Part shown: positions 1 through 8,226 of the stretch, in pieces
How positions within the stretch are numbered: position 1 is the first letter of the stretch
Layout: each line of letters opens with the position of its first letter
From: an uncultured bacterium
GTDB taxonomy: Bacteria > CSSED10-310 > CALFER01
DNA: 64,000 nt
Direction: 5' to 3'
NCBI GenBank assembly: GCA_937951895.1
Contig: CALFER010000002.1
Location: 1 to 64,000 of the forward strand
Translations under genes and position numbers: made by a program
The notes under the pieces: model-generated
Told to the model about the DNA's origin: nothing
The model's database searches: none
Seen by the model: the letters and a program-made list of their open reading frames with translations, nothing else

Positions 1-70
1 CGGTAGGTCGAACCGCCACCCTTTTTCAACTTTCAACTACTTCTGGGACATCCTCGGCTGGCCCGGTTGA
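1..70 (+). CDS. 3' end of an upstream gene (partial, unknown)
   Basis: The frame beginning at base 2 is open from the window edge to a TGA at 68-70. It encodes about 22 residues ending FNYFWDILGWPG, an aromatic-rich tail that reads like a genuine C-terminus. The stop overlaps the TTG start of the next gene as TTGA, a common translational-coupling arrangement. Too little is present to assign a family. Support is only the open frame and the overlap. Confidence 0.4.
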   Translation, partial: GRSNRHPFSTFNYFWDILGWPG

Positions 71-1839
71 CAATCCGGTGTTTCCGGTTTCAATCGGTGC
101 GTAAAACGGCATTCATCACGTCCCTCCTTCTGGGGCTCCTGGGTCAGTTGTTGTTCACCGGCCCCATCGATCGCAACCCGACTCTGGGAGCAATCTGCTT
201 TGCGCTTGCGGCGATGGGTGTTCTGGCGAGCGGCGTCCGGATCGATCCGGATACAGGGATTGAACCCGGGGAACGCGTTGAACCGGCCAGGGGACTGGAG
301 GTCTGTGATCGCGTTGTCGGTATAACGGTGTTCGCATTGATCCTGTTCGTATCGGCCTTCTTTCGTTTTTACCGGCTGCACGAGCTTCCGCCGGGACTAT
401 GGTGGGATGAGGCGCAGACGGGGATCGCCGCGCGGGATATTCTGAACGGGCATCTGCCACCCGTGTACGATCTGAGGATCAATGCCGGATCGCTTCTGTC
501 GTTCGGGATCGCCGGGTGGTTCTCGGTCTTCGGGTCGTCGATCCTGGCTTTACGGGCATACTATGCGACTGTCGGGGTGATCACGACCGGAGTATCGTTC
601 TTTTTCTTCCGGACATTCTTCCCTCCTGTCTGGAGTTTCTTCGGGATGATCCTGATCGCGATATCCCGCTGGTTGTTCTCCATCAATCGCGTCGCCATGG
701 CGACGATTGACGAGACCATTCTGCTGACATTCACGGTTTTCATCGTGTACATCTCGGCACTTCGTTCCGGTCGAACATGGCGACACCTGTTGTGTGGAGT
801 TCTTGTGGGAATCGGTTTGCATCTGCATACCGGAGCACGCGTTTTGCCATTGATCATCGGAGTCGATCTGATCACCCGTCTGATTCGTTCTCAACGGGGA
901 TTCCTGCTTCGGCAGCTCAAACAGGCATCGGTACTGGTCGCGGCGGCCATCATCGCGTTTGCTCCCATGGCGCTTCACATCATCCGGCATCCGTCGGATT
1001 ACTTCAAACGATCGAAGGAGACATTGCTGTCGACCGAGTATCCCGGATATTACGGGGTGCCGACACTGGCGGAAAACACGCTGAACTACCTGAAAATGTA
1101 CTCGTTTTCGGGTGACTGGCATCCGAGGCACAATCATGGGCGTTCTCCGCAGCTCGCCCCTCCAGTCTCCGTTCTCGCCCTGTTCGGTCTCGCCATCGCC
1201 CTCAGCCGTTGGCGCCGCGACATCGATCGATTCTTCATTCTGGGCTTCATTCTGGTATCTCTGCAGGGAATTCTGACGGTTCACAACAACACGGCCAATC
1301 TGAACCGTGTTGCGGAAAACATCCCGATCGTGCATTTCTGGGCGGTCTGCGGCATGGTCTATCTCGCCGACGGGCTGTCTGGCATGTTGTCCTCGAAGTA
1401 TCATCGAACACTGATCGGAATGCTGACAGCACTGACGCTCGCGGTCACTTTCACGTCCGAATACCACATCTACTTCAACCTCTACTCGAAATCCCGTGAG
1501 ATCGTCGGGGTTTTCGGATTTCAGCCGGAGTTGACCGAGCCCGCGGAGGCGATCCGGGAGCTTCTGGACCGGGATGAGACTATTCGGGTGTATGCGGAGT
1601 ATACCCGTTCGGATTCATTCCGTTACGTGCAGCCCTCCCATCCTCGTTTGTTCGAGATCAGCGGCGCGACGCTGCCGACCGAGTTTCCCGAAGGACCCAT
1701 CGCCATCGTTGTTCTCGATCAGAATCACGCGTTGAATCGGGACGTCCGGCGCCGGTTTCCGGATGCTATTGTCGACGAACGGGAGTACTCACTGATTCCG
1801 GGCTATACGCTGTATCGGATATATCGCATTCAGAGCTGA
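67..1839 (+). CDS. GT39/ArnT-like integral membrane glycosyltransferase
   Basis: This is a 590-residue polytopic membrane protein. After one N-terminal membrane segment and a short soluble stretch comes the motif LPPGLWWDEAQTG, with Asp114 and Glu115. The acidic pair in the first extracytoplasmic loop is the hallmark of dolichyl/undecaprenyl-phosphate-sugar glycosyltransferases of the GT39/ArnT superfamily. About ten further hydrophobic segments follow, then a soluble C-terminal domain of about 110 residues. Such enzymes transfer a sugar from a polyprenyl-phosphate donor to lipid or protein outside the cytoplasmic membrane; the acceptor here is unknown. The TTG start at 67 is favoured because it overlaps the preceding stop; a GTG at 97 is the alternative. 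The 3' end overlaps convergent aroB by 10 bp. Confidence 0.8.
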   Translation: MTIRCFRFQSVRKTAFITSLLLGLLGQLLFTGPIDRNPTLGAICFALAAMGVLASGVRIDPDTGIEPGERVEPARGLEVCDRVVGITVFALILFVSAFFRFYRLHELPPGLWWDEAQTGIAARDILNGHLPPVYDLRINAGSLLSFGIAGWFSVFGSSILALRAYYATVGVITTGVSFFFFRTFFPPVWSFFGMILIAISRWLFSINRVAMATIDETILLTFTVFIVYISALRSGRTWRHLLCGVLVGIGLHLHTGARVLPLIIGVDLITRLIRSQRGFLLRQLKQASVLVAAAIIAFAPMALHIIRHPSDYFKRSKETLLSTEYPGYYGVPTLAENTLNYLKMYSFSGDWHPRHNHGRSPQLAPPVSVLALFGLAIALSRWRRDIDRFFILGFILVSLQGILTVHNNTANLNRVAENIPIVHFWAVCGMVYLADGLSGMLSSKYHRTLIGMLTALTLAVTFTSEYHIYFNLYSKSREIVGVFGFQPELTEPAEAIRELLDRDETIRVYAEYTRSDSFRYVQPSHPRLFEISGATLPTEFPEGPIAIVVLDQNHALNRDVRRRFPDAIVDEREYSLIPGYTLYRIYRIQS

Positions 1840-2969
1840 TCGGTTGAAGGGGTGGATTCGCGGCCCCGCGGCCATCCGACGCGGTGGATCGACTTCTCAA
1901 TCTCGTCGGCTGTCACATCCGTACAGACTGTGACTCGTCCCAAACCGGCCGGGAGCACCCACCGGGCAACGCCGCCCATCCGTTTCTTGTCACGTTGAAT
2001 CGACGTCAGCAGATCGCTTTGCCTGGGACGCGTCAGGGATGTCGAGACCGGGAGACCGAGATTCAGGAGGAGGCGGACGAGTCTGGAGAAGTCTTCGTGT
2101 GACAGCAGGTCGCGATTCGCGGCGATCGATGCCGCCGCAACCATCCCGATCGAAACCGCTTCGCCGTGGAGCAGATTGCGGTATTCCATAATCGTTTCCA
2201 GCGCATGGCCGAGTGTGTGTCCGAGATTCAGATTGAGTCGTTCTCCGGTGTCGCGTTCGTCCCGTGCCACGATTCCGGCTTTGATTTCGCAGCATTTCGA
2301 GATAATTGCTTCGAGGACGCTGCTGTCGCGCTGGAGAATCTTCTCGACCTTCGATTCCATGAATCCGAAAAGATCCGGATCACCGATGACCGCCGTCTTC
2401 ACGACTTCCGCCAACCCGTTTTTAAAGTGTCTCGGAGGCAGTGTGTGCAGAAATGGTGGATGGATCATCACGGCGGACGGGTGATGGAACGCGCCGACCA
2501 GATTCTTGCCCTCTGGAAGATCGACTCCCGTCTTGCCGCCGATCGATGAATCGCACTGAGCAATCAGTGTTGTCGGGAAGTTGACCCATGGCAGTCCCCG
2601 GAGATACGTGGCGGCAGCGAAACCCGCGAGATCACCGACGACGCCTCCGCCGAGAGCGACGATGGTGGATTTACGTTCCAGGCGATGTTCCGCGAGATGG
2701 GCGTAGCATTTGACGATGTTCCGCATCGATTTCGAGCGTTCGCCGGGAGGGATGATAAACGGTTCGGTCAGAGTCCATCCCGCGTCCAGAATGGCTCTCG
2801 CCACGATCTGCCCGTAGAGGGGGAAGACCGTCTGATCAGAGATGATGCAGGCCGGGGATCCCGAGCATTTCCAGGCGACCGAGTCGATGAGTTTCGGGAT
2901 GGGGTTCCTGGCGATGACAATGGGATACCGCAGGGATTGAATGGCAATGGATTTGTAACAGGTCGACAC
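1830..2969 (-). CDS. aroB: 3-dehydroquinate synthase
   Basis: This is the second enzyme of the shikimate pathway. It converts DAHP to 3-dehydroquinate using NAD and a divalent metal, in the cytoplasm. The 379-residue protein has the NAD-binding glycine motif GGGVVGDLAGF near residue 107, the substrate/metal region PTTLIAQCDSSIGGKTGVD, and the metal histidine motifs NLGHTLGHALE and HGEAVSIGM. Its length is normal for the family. It lies 18 bp downstream of aroC on the same strand, so the two are very probably co-transcribed although they catalyse non-consecutive steps. No anomalies are seen. Confidence 0.96.
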   Translation of the reverse strand: MSTCYKSIAIQSLRYPIVIARNPIPKLIDSVAWKCSGSPACIISDQTVFPLYGQIVARAILDAGWTLTEPFIIPPGERSKSMRNIVKCYAHLAEHRLERKSTIVALGGGVVGDLAGFAAATYLRGLPWVNFPTTLIAQCDSSIGGKTGVDLPEGKNLVGAFHHPSAVMIHPPFLHTLPPRHFKNGLAEVVKTAVIGDPDLFGFMESKVEKILQRDSSVLEAIISKCCEIKAGIVARDERDTGERLNLNLGHTLGHALETIMEYRNLLHGEAVSIGMVAAASIAANRDLLSHEDFSRLVRLLLNLGLPVSTSLTRPRQSDLLTSIQRDKKRMGGVARWVLPAGLGRVTVCTDVTADEIEKSIHRVGWPRGRESTPSTDQL

Positions 2970-2987
2970 GGATTGAATGTGAAACTC

Positions 2988-4211
2988 CTATCGATCGGTG
3001 TCGTCTTCGGGAGGATGCGGGAGAATCTGGAAAGGCATGCGTTCGAGATGCGACGCATAATTGTCTTTGACCTCATCCAGCGAATCACCACCGAATTTCC
3101 TGAGAAACTGGTCGGCGATGACGATTGCCAGCATCGCTTCCGCGACGACTCCGAGTTGCAGTACCGTGCAGATTTCACCGAATGTCTGCGGTGGCTGATC
3201 CGGCCTGAGTGTCTGAAGATTGACGGACGGGAGCGGTTTCATGGGGCTCGGAACGGGCGGGATCGCGCATCGAATGGAAATCGGGCTTCCGTTCGAAATC
3301 CCGTTTTCGATCCCGCCGGCATGATTGGTGCTCCTGTAAATGATATCGGGGATTTTTTTATCCTTCGACCGCTTGACGTAGAGGGGGTCATGCGCATCAT
3401 ACGACGACTGATTCACGCTGCGAAATCCGTCTCCGATTTCGACCCCGCGGATACCGGGAAAGCTCATGAGTGCAGCCGCAATCCGGCTCTCGAGACGCTC
3501 ATCCCACTGTCCATACCCCCCCAGTCCGATCGGGATCCCCACCGCAATCACCTCGAATACACCTCCCAGCGTCTCGCCCTCACGCCGAGCCGATTCAAGA
3601 GCGAGAATCATGCGGTTGGCAGCCTCGGAATCGGCGCACCGAATCGAGGACACCTCGGCAAACCGCCGGATTTCCTCGTAATCGTTCGGCAGATTCGTGA
3701 CGGACTCGCGGCCGATCGTGATCACATGGCTGAAAATCCGGATATTGAAGTGCAGCAACAACCTGCGGGCAATCGCTCCGGCAGCCACCCGGATCGCCGT
3801 TTCTCTCGCACCGGCACGCTCATCCACATAGCGCAGATCGCGATACCCGAACTTGATCGCACCGGCCAGGTCCGCATGGCCGGGACGGGGCGTCGACCAG
3901 GCACCCATAACGCGCTTCTCATAGGTGTGGAGCAGAACGGTCTGCGCCAGTCCCGCATGGCGGTTCTCGATCTGCAGGGTGATCGGGATCCCGAGAGTTT
4001 CACCGCTCCGCACACCGGACAGAATCGCTACCTCATCATCCTCGAGATGAATCGAGGTTTCGTCTGCCAGATTGTAAGACGAATGCAGTCGCGTGAGTTG
4101 CTCGTTGATCGTCTCCGGATCCACCGCCAGTCCCGCAGGAATACCCTCGATCACCGAGATCAGAGAGAATCCGTGGGATTCGCCCGCTGAAACCAACCTG
4201 AGTCCGCCCAT
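2988..4211 (-). CDS. aroC: Chorismate synthase
   Basis: This is the last common step of aromatic amino acid synthesis: EPSP to chorismate using reduced FMN. The 407-residue protein starts GGLRLVSAGESHG, the family N-terminal signature. It contains the Arg-rich segment NRHAGLAQTV, GAWSTPRPGHADL, the FMN-site stretch RDLRYVDERAGARETA, and near the C-terminus PDQPPQTFGEICT. It is slightly longer than the usual 360-390 residues. An AGGAG ribosome-binding site precedes the ATG at 4211. It sits 32 bp after the EF-G gene and 18 bp before aroB, forming a leftward run with both. Confidence 0.96.
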   Translation of the reverse strand: MGGLRLVSAGESHGFSLISVIEGIPAGLAVDPETINEQLTRLHSSYNLADETSIHLEDDEVAILSGVRSGETLGIPITLQIENRHAGLAQTVLLHTYEKRVMGAWSTPRPGHADLAGAIKFGYRDLRYVDERAGARETAIRVAAGAIARRLLLHFNIRIFSHVITIGRESVTNLPNDYEEIRRFAEVSSIRCADSEAANRMILALESARREGETLGGVFEVIAVGIPIGLGGYGQWDERLESRIAAALMSFPGIRGVEIGDGFRSVNQSSYDAHDPLYVKRSKDKKIPDIIYRSTNHAGGIENGISNGSPISIRCAIPPVPSPMKPLPSVNLQTLRPDQPPQTFGEICTVLQLGVVAEAMLAIVIADQFLRKFGGDSLDEVKDNYASHLERMPFQILPHPPEDDTDR

Positions 4212-4243
4212 GCTTCACTCCTTGAATCCGGGATGTCCTGTCA

Positions 4244-6289
4244 TCAGGTTTCCATGTCGAAATGCGAGAGTTTCATGGTATAGGTAGCCCGGCCTTGCGT
4301 CAATGACCGGAGTTCCGTTGCGTAGCCGAACATGGTGGACAGCGGCACGAGCGCGCGGATGATCTGCATCTGTTTCCTCGGCTCAATGCCGGTCACGGAT
4401 CCCTTGCGCATCTGAAGATTGCCGATGACATCCCCCAGGAAATCCGCTGGAACAGACACTTCCACCTCCATGAATGGCGACAGGAGAATCGGGTCGGCTT
4501 TCATGCACGCTTCCCGGAAAGCCATCGAGGCTGCGTATTGGAAATCGTTTTGTGATGAGATGTCTGCGTGAAAGGATCCCCCCGCGAGGATGACCTCGAT
4601 GTCCTCCACCGGATATCCGTACTGGATCCCCGAATTGAGGCTGTCCCGGACTCCTTTTTCGATGTCGCGCACATAGATATCGGGAAGCAGATCCGGGGGG
4701 GTGATTGAATGAAACGAGAATCCGCTCGACCGCCTCGCGGGACGGACTCGCAGAACGACATGCGCGTAATGTTCAGTGCCTCCGAGTTGCCGCGCAAACT
4801 TCTCCTCATGCATCGCCTCACCCCGAATGCTCTCACGATATGCCACCTGAGGTTTGCCGACTTTCGCCCCGACATGAAACTCGCGAAGCAGCCGAGAGAC
4901 CAGGATTTCGAGATGGAGTTCACCCATTCCCGAGATAATGGTCTGGCCGGTGTCGGGATCCAGATTGACGCGAAATGTCGGGTCTTCCTCGGCGAGTGAT
5001 TCGAGCGCATTGGCCATTTTCGCCTGATCGGCAACCGTTTTCGGTTCAATCGCCACAAAGATTACCGGTGTCGGGAACGCCATACTCTCCAGGTAGACCG
5101 GTTGATCGAATGAACAGAGCGTGTCGCCGGTGACCGCGGTCTTCAGCCCGATCAACGCCGCGATATCGCCCGTGCCGACGATTTCGAGACGTTCCCGCTT
5201 GTTCGCGGACATGCGGAAAACCCGCCCGACGCGCTCTTCCTCGCCCGTTCGCGGATTCAACACGCGGTACGGCGGTTCGAGACGGCCGGAATAGACGCGC
5301 ATGTAGTACAACTTGCGGCGTTCCGGGTCATTCTGAATCTTGAAGATCAGGCCGGTGAACGGAGCTTTCGGATCCGGAGGCCGTTCGACCTCCTGATCAT
5401 CCGCAACCCGATGCGCTTTGACCGGCGGAATGTCCTTGGGAGACGGCAGATAATCGACGACGGCGTTGAGAACGGGCTGAATGCCCTTGTTCCGGAGCGC
5501 TGCACCGCAAAAAACCGGGAACACCAGAGTCTGGATCGTCTGGCGACGAATCGATCTGCGGATCATATCGAGCGGGATGTCCCCCCCTTCACAATACAGA
5601 TCCAACAGTTCCTCGTCGTTTTCCGTCAGCGTTTCGATCAGTTTATCCCGCCATGTCTGCGCATCGTCGAGTAATTCAGGAGGGATGGGTTCCTCCGAGA
5701 ATTCCATGTCCATATCACGCGACCAGATCAGAGCCTTCATCTCCAGAAGATCGATAGCGCCCCGAAATTCACTCTCGGAACCGATCGGGATCTGCACGGG
5801 GAGAGGCGTGGCGTGAAGCCGTTCCCGGATCTGCGTGACGACATTGAAAAAATCGGCTCCGATACGGTCGTTTTTATTGATGAAAGCCAGTCGGGGGATC
5901 CGATAGCGATCGGCCTGAAGCCAGACGGTTTCGGATTGCGGTTCGACGCCGCCGACCGCGCAAAAGACTGCGACTGCGCCGTCGAGCACCCGGAGGCATC
6001 GTTCGACTTCGGCCGTGAAATCCACATGTCCCGGTGTATCGATGATGTTGATCTGGCATTGTTTGTACATGAACGTGACGGCGGCGGATGTGATGGTGAT
6101 CCCGCGCTCGCGTTCCTGTTCCATCCAGTCCGTAACGGTTGACCCATCATCGACTTCGCCGATCCGGTGCGTGAATCCCGTATAAAACAACGTGCGCTCG
6201 GTGAAAGTCGTTTTACCCGCATCGATATGCGCCATGATGCCGATATTGCGGATCTGCTCCAATTTTACCTGCGGCCCAGTCGCCGCCAT
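4244..6289 (-). CDS. fusA: Translation elongation factor G (stand-alone paralogue type)
   Basis: This is a GTPase that drives ribosomal translocation or, in some paralogues, ribosome recycling. The 681-residue protein has G1 AHIDAGKTT near residue 20, the switch I region ERERGITITSAA, G3 DTPGHVDF and G4 NKND (usually NKMD). Domains II-V follow, including the domain IV loop region and the C-terminal YATELRSLTQGRA. The ATG at 6289 is chosen because it has an AGGAAGGA site and the homology begins just after it; an in-frame start 105 bp upstream would overlap the next gene. The locus lacks rpsL, rpsG and tuf. The domain II segment (DPKAPFTGLIFKIQNDPERRKLYYMRVYSG) resembles spdEFG2/mtEFG2-type paralogues, so a canonical fusA may exist elsewhere. 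Confidence 0.93.
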   Translation of the reverse strand: MAATGPQVKLEQIRNIGIMAHIDAGKTTFTERTLFYTGFTHRIGEVDDGSTVTDWMEQERERGITITSAAVTFMYKQCQINIIDTPGHVDFTAEVERCLRVLDGAVAVFCAVGGVEPQSETVWLQADRYRIPRLAFINKNDRIGADFFNVVTQIRERLHATPLPVQIPIGSESEFRGAIDLLEMKALIWSRDMDMEFSEEPIPPELLDDAQTWRDKLIETLTENDEELLDLYCEGGDIPLDMIRRSIRRQTIQTLVFPVFCGAALRNKGIQPVLNAVVDYLPSPKDIPPVKAHRVADDQEVERPPDPKAPFTGLIFKIQNDPERRKLYYMRVYSGRLEPPYRVLNPRTGEEERVGRVFRMSANKRERLEIVGTGDIAALIGLKTAVTGDTLCSFDQPVYLESMAFPTPVIFVAIEPKTVADQAKMANALESLAEEDPTFRVNLDPDTGQTIISGMGELHLEILVSRLLREFHVGAKVGKPQVAYRESIRGEAMHEEKFARQLGGTEHYAHVVLRVRPARRSSGFSFHSITPPDLLPDIYVRDIEKGVRDSLNSGIQYGYPVEDIEVILAGGSFHADISSQNDFQYAASMAFREACMKADPILLSPFMEVEVSVPADFLGDVIGNLQMRKGSVTGIEPRKQMQIIRALVPLSTMFGYATELRSLTQGRATYTMKLSHFDMET

Positions 6290-6302
6290 AGTGTAATCCT
6301 TC

Positions 6303-8003
6303 CTACTCGAACTCCAGAGAACTTTCCTGGGTGACACCCATGATCTCGTCGAGTGTGGTGACGCCCTGGAGCACTTTTCGGATGCCGTCCTCACGAAGTG
6401 TCCTGAGTCCCGATTTCCTGGATTCGATCTCGATATCCTTCGATCCCGCCTTGTCCAGAACCATCTGACGCATCTTATCCGTCACGAGCATCAACTCGAA
6501 AATCCCCGTCCGGCCCCTGAACCCGGTATTGCGGCAGGCCTTGCATCCGGCGCCACGGAACAGCTTGAGCGTTTTGGGGACTTCATCGAATCCGATCGAC
6601 CGCATGACCTGCAGCGTCGGCGTGTAGGCTTCACGGCACTCCGTGCAGATCATTCGAACGAGGCGTTGGGCGATGACGCCGATGAGCGAGGATGCGAGAA
6701 TATATGGTTCGACGCCCATCTCAAGCAGACGGACGATGGTGCTCGGGGCATTGTTCGTATGCAGCGTCGAGAGCACGAAATGCCCGGTCAGCCCTGCTTC
6801 GATGGCAATCGCTGCAGTCTCCGGATCCCGGATCTCGGCTACCATGATGATATTGGGGTCATGCCGGAGAATCGCCCGTATGCCTTTGGCGAACGTAAAG
6901 CCGGACTGCGGATTGATCTGCCCCTGGACCGCGCCGTCAATCTGATACTCGACGGGGTTCTCGAGAGTGATGATCTTCTTGGACGGATCCTTGATCTCAT
7001 GCAGGATGCTGACCAGGGTGGTGGTCTTGCCGCATCCGGTCGGTCCGGTGACGAGAAAAATGCCCTTGTCCTGACTTAGGCCCTTGCGGAACTCGGCGAG
7101 AATATTGGGTGCGAGACCCAATTCCTCGAGCGCGATCCGCATTTTTCTTCGCAGGATACGGAGCACCAGAGATTCGCCGAACGTCCCCGGAAAACTCGAA
7201 ACCCGAAAATCCACTTCCGTCCCATCGACAACTCTCGAAAATCGTCCGTCCTGCGGGATCATCCGCTGATCGATCTTCAGCTGGGCCATGATCTTGATCC
7301 GGGATGTGACCGGGCCGACCAGCGAAACAGGAATGGATTCGATGGTCTGGAGCAACCCGTCGATGCGCATTCGGATCCGTAGCCCATCTTCCTGGGGTTC
7401 GAAGTGGATGTCCGAGGCATTTTCGGCCAGGGCCTTGGAGATGTAATCGTCGACCAGTTTGACCAAAGGGGCATCGCCGATCGACGAGGAAATCTGGAGA
7501 TTGCGACGGTCTTCGCTCTGATCCGGTTTCTTCCGGGCATTCATCTCCTTGATCGCATCGATGATGTTGCCCAGACGGCCGTAGTATTTATCGATCATCC
7601 TGGTGATGTCTTCAGCGCCGGCGATGACATTGCGGACCTGATTGAGACCCGAAGTGAAGCCGATCATCTGAAGCGCCTCGAAATCCTTCGGATTCGCCAT
7701 GGCGATATAGATTTTCTGACCGAGCACAAACAGGGGCATGATGGTGTGTTTACGAACCTGGTCTTCCTTGAACTTTTCGAGAAGGTCGCTGTCGGGGAGG
7801 TAGGATTCGAGATCGGTGCAGCCCTTGAGAGCGAGGCAGGCGTTGATGCGGGATTCAGTGGCGTAGTTTTTTTCGATGCTGATCCGGGTGACTTTTTTAC
7901 CGGACTCTTTACGTAACGACAGAACGTCCTGATACTGAGATTCCGTCAGGATCTTGTCTTCGAGCAAAGCCTTCGCGACCAGCTCGTCTCCCCAATGCTC
8001 CAT
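6303..8003 (-). CDS. Type IV pilus/type II secretion assembly ATPase (GspE/PilB)
   Basis: This is a hexameric cytoplasmic ATPase that powers pilus extension or pseudopilus assembly. Of 566 residues, roughly 1-150 form a MshEN/GspE N-terminal domain. A linker and PAS-like domain follow, then Walker A GPTGCGKTTT near residue 320, the Asp box, Walker B and the His box (LSTLHTNNAPSTIVRLLEMG). A zinc-binding element has ICTEC near 452 and CKAC near 487, typical of PilB/GspE. No pilin, PilC or PilM genes lie next to it, so it cannot be assigned to pilus rather than secretion. It begins the leftward run with EF-G 13 bp downstream. A GGGGGTG site precedes the ATG. Confidence 0.92.
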   Translation of the reverse strand: MEHWGDELVAKALLEDKILTESQYQDVLSLRKESGKKVTRISIEKNYATESRINACLALKGCTDLESYLPDSDLLEKFKEDQVRKHTIMPLFVLGQKIYIAMANPKDFEALQMIGFTSGLNQVRNVIAGAEDITRMIDKYYGRLGNIIDAIKEMNARKKPDQSEDRRNLQISSSIGDAPLVKLVDDYISKALAENASDIHFEPQEDGLRIRMRIDGLLQTIESIPVSLVGPVTSRIKIMAQLKIDQRMIPQDGRFSRVVDGTEVDFRVSSFPGTFGESLVLRILRRKMRIALEELGLAPNILAEFRKGLSQDKGIFLVTGPTGCGKTTTLVSILHEIKDPSKKIITLENPVEYQIDGAVQGQINPQSGFTFAKGIRAILRHDPNIIMVAEIRDPETAAIAIEAGLTGHFVLSTLHTNNAPSTIVRLLEMGVEPYILASSLIGVIAQRLVRMICTECREAYTPTLQVMRSIGFDEVPKTLKLFRGAGCKACRNTGFRGRTGIFELMLVTDKMRQMVLDKAGSKDIEIESRKSGLRTLREDGIRKVLQGVTTLDEIMGVTQESSLEFE

Positions 8004-8095
8004 ATCGCACCCCCAGACGTGAAAAGCCAGAGAAAGATGTTAGGATGTCGGGCACGGACTGTCAAGCCGGAGGTCCTGAAGCATTGGAACGACGG

Positions 8096-8122
8096 GCGTT
8101 TGAAACCGTCTTCGTCAAACGC
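8096..8122. promoter_or_regulatory. 8-bp perfect inverted repeat upstream of the winged-helix gene
   Basis: GCGTTTGA at 8096-8103 and TCAAACGC at 8115-8122 are exact complements separated by 11 bases. They lie in the 223-bp divergent space between the GspE-like gene and the winged-helix gene, about 105 bp before the latter's ATG. The element could be a dimeric operator or an mRNA hairpin. No T-tract follows, so it is not a terminator. The rest of the gap holds no recognisable gene. Confidence 0.35.
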
Positions 8123-8226
8123 GAAAATTCATGTGCGCTTTTTGCTTATTTACGGTATTATCGATTGTTCGTGTTCTGATGATGATCGGACCCGATTCGT
8201 TTACGCGGTTGAGGAGACTTTCAGGA

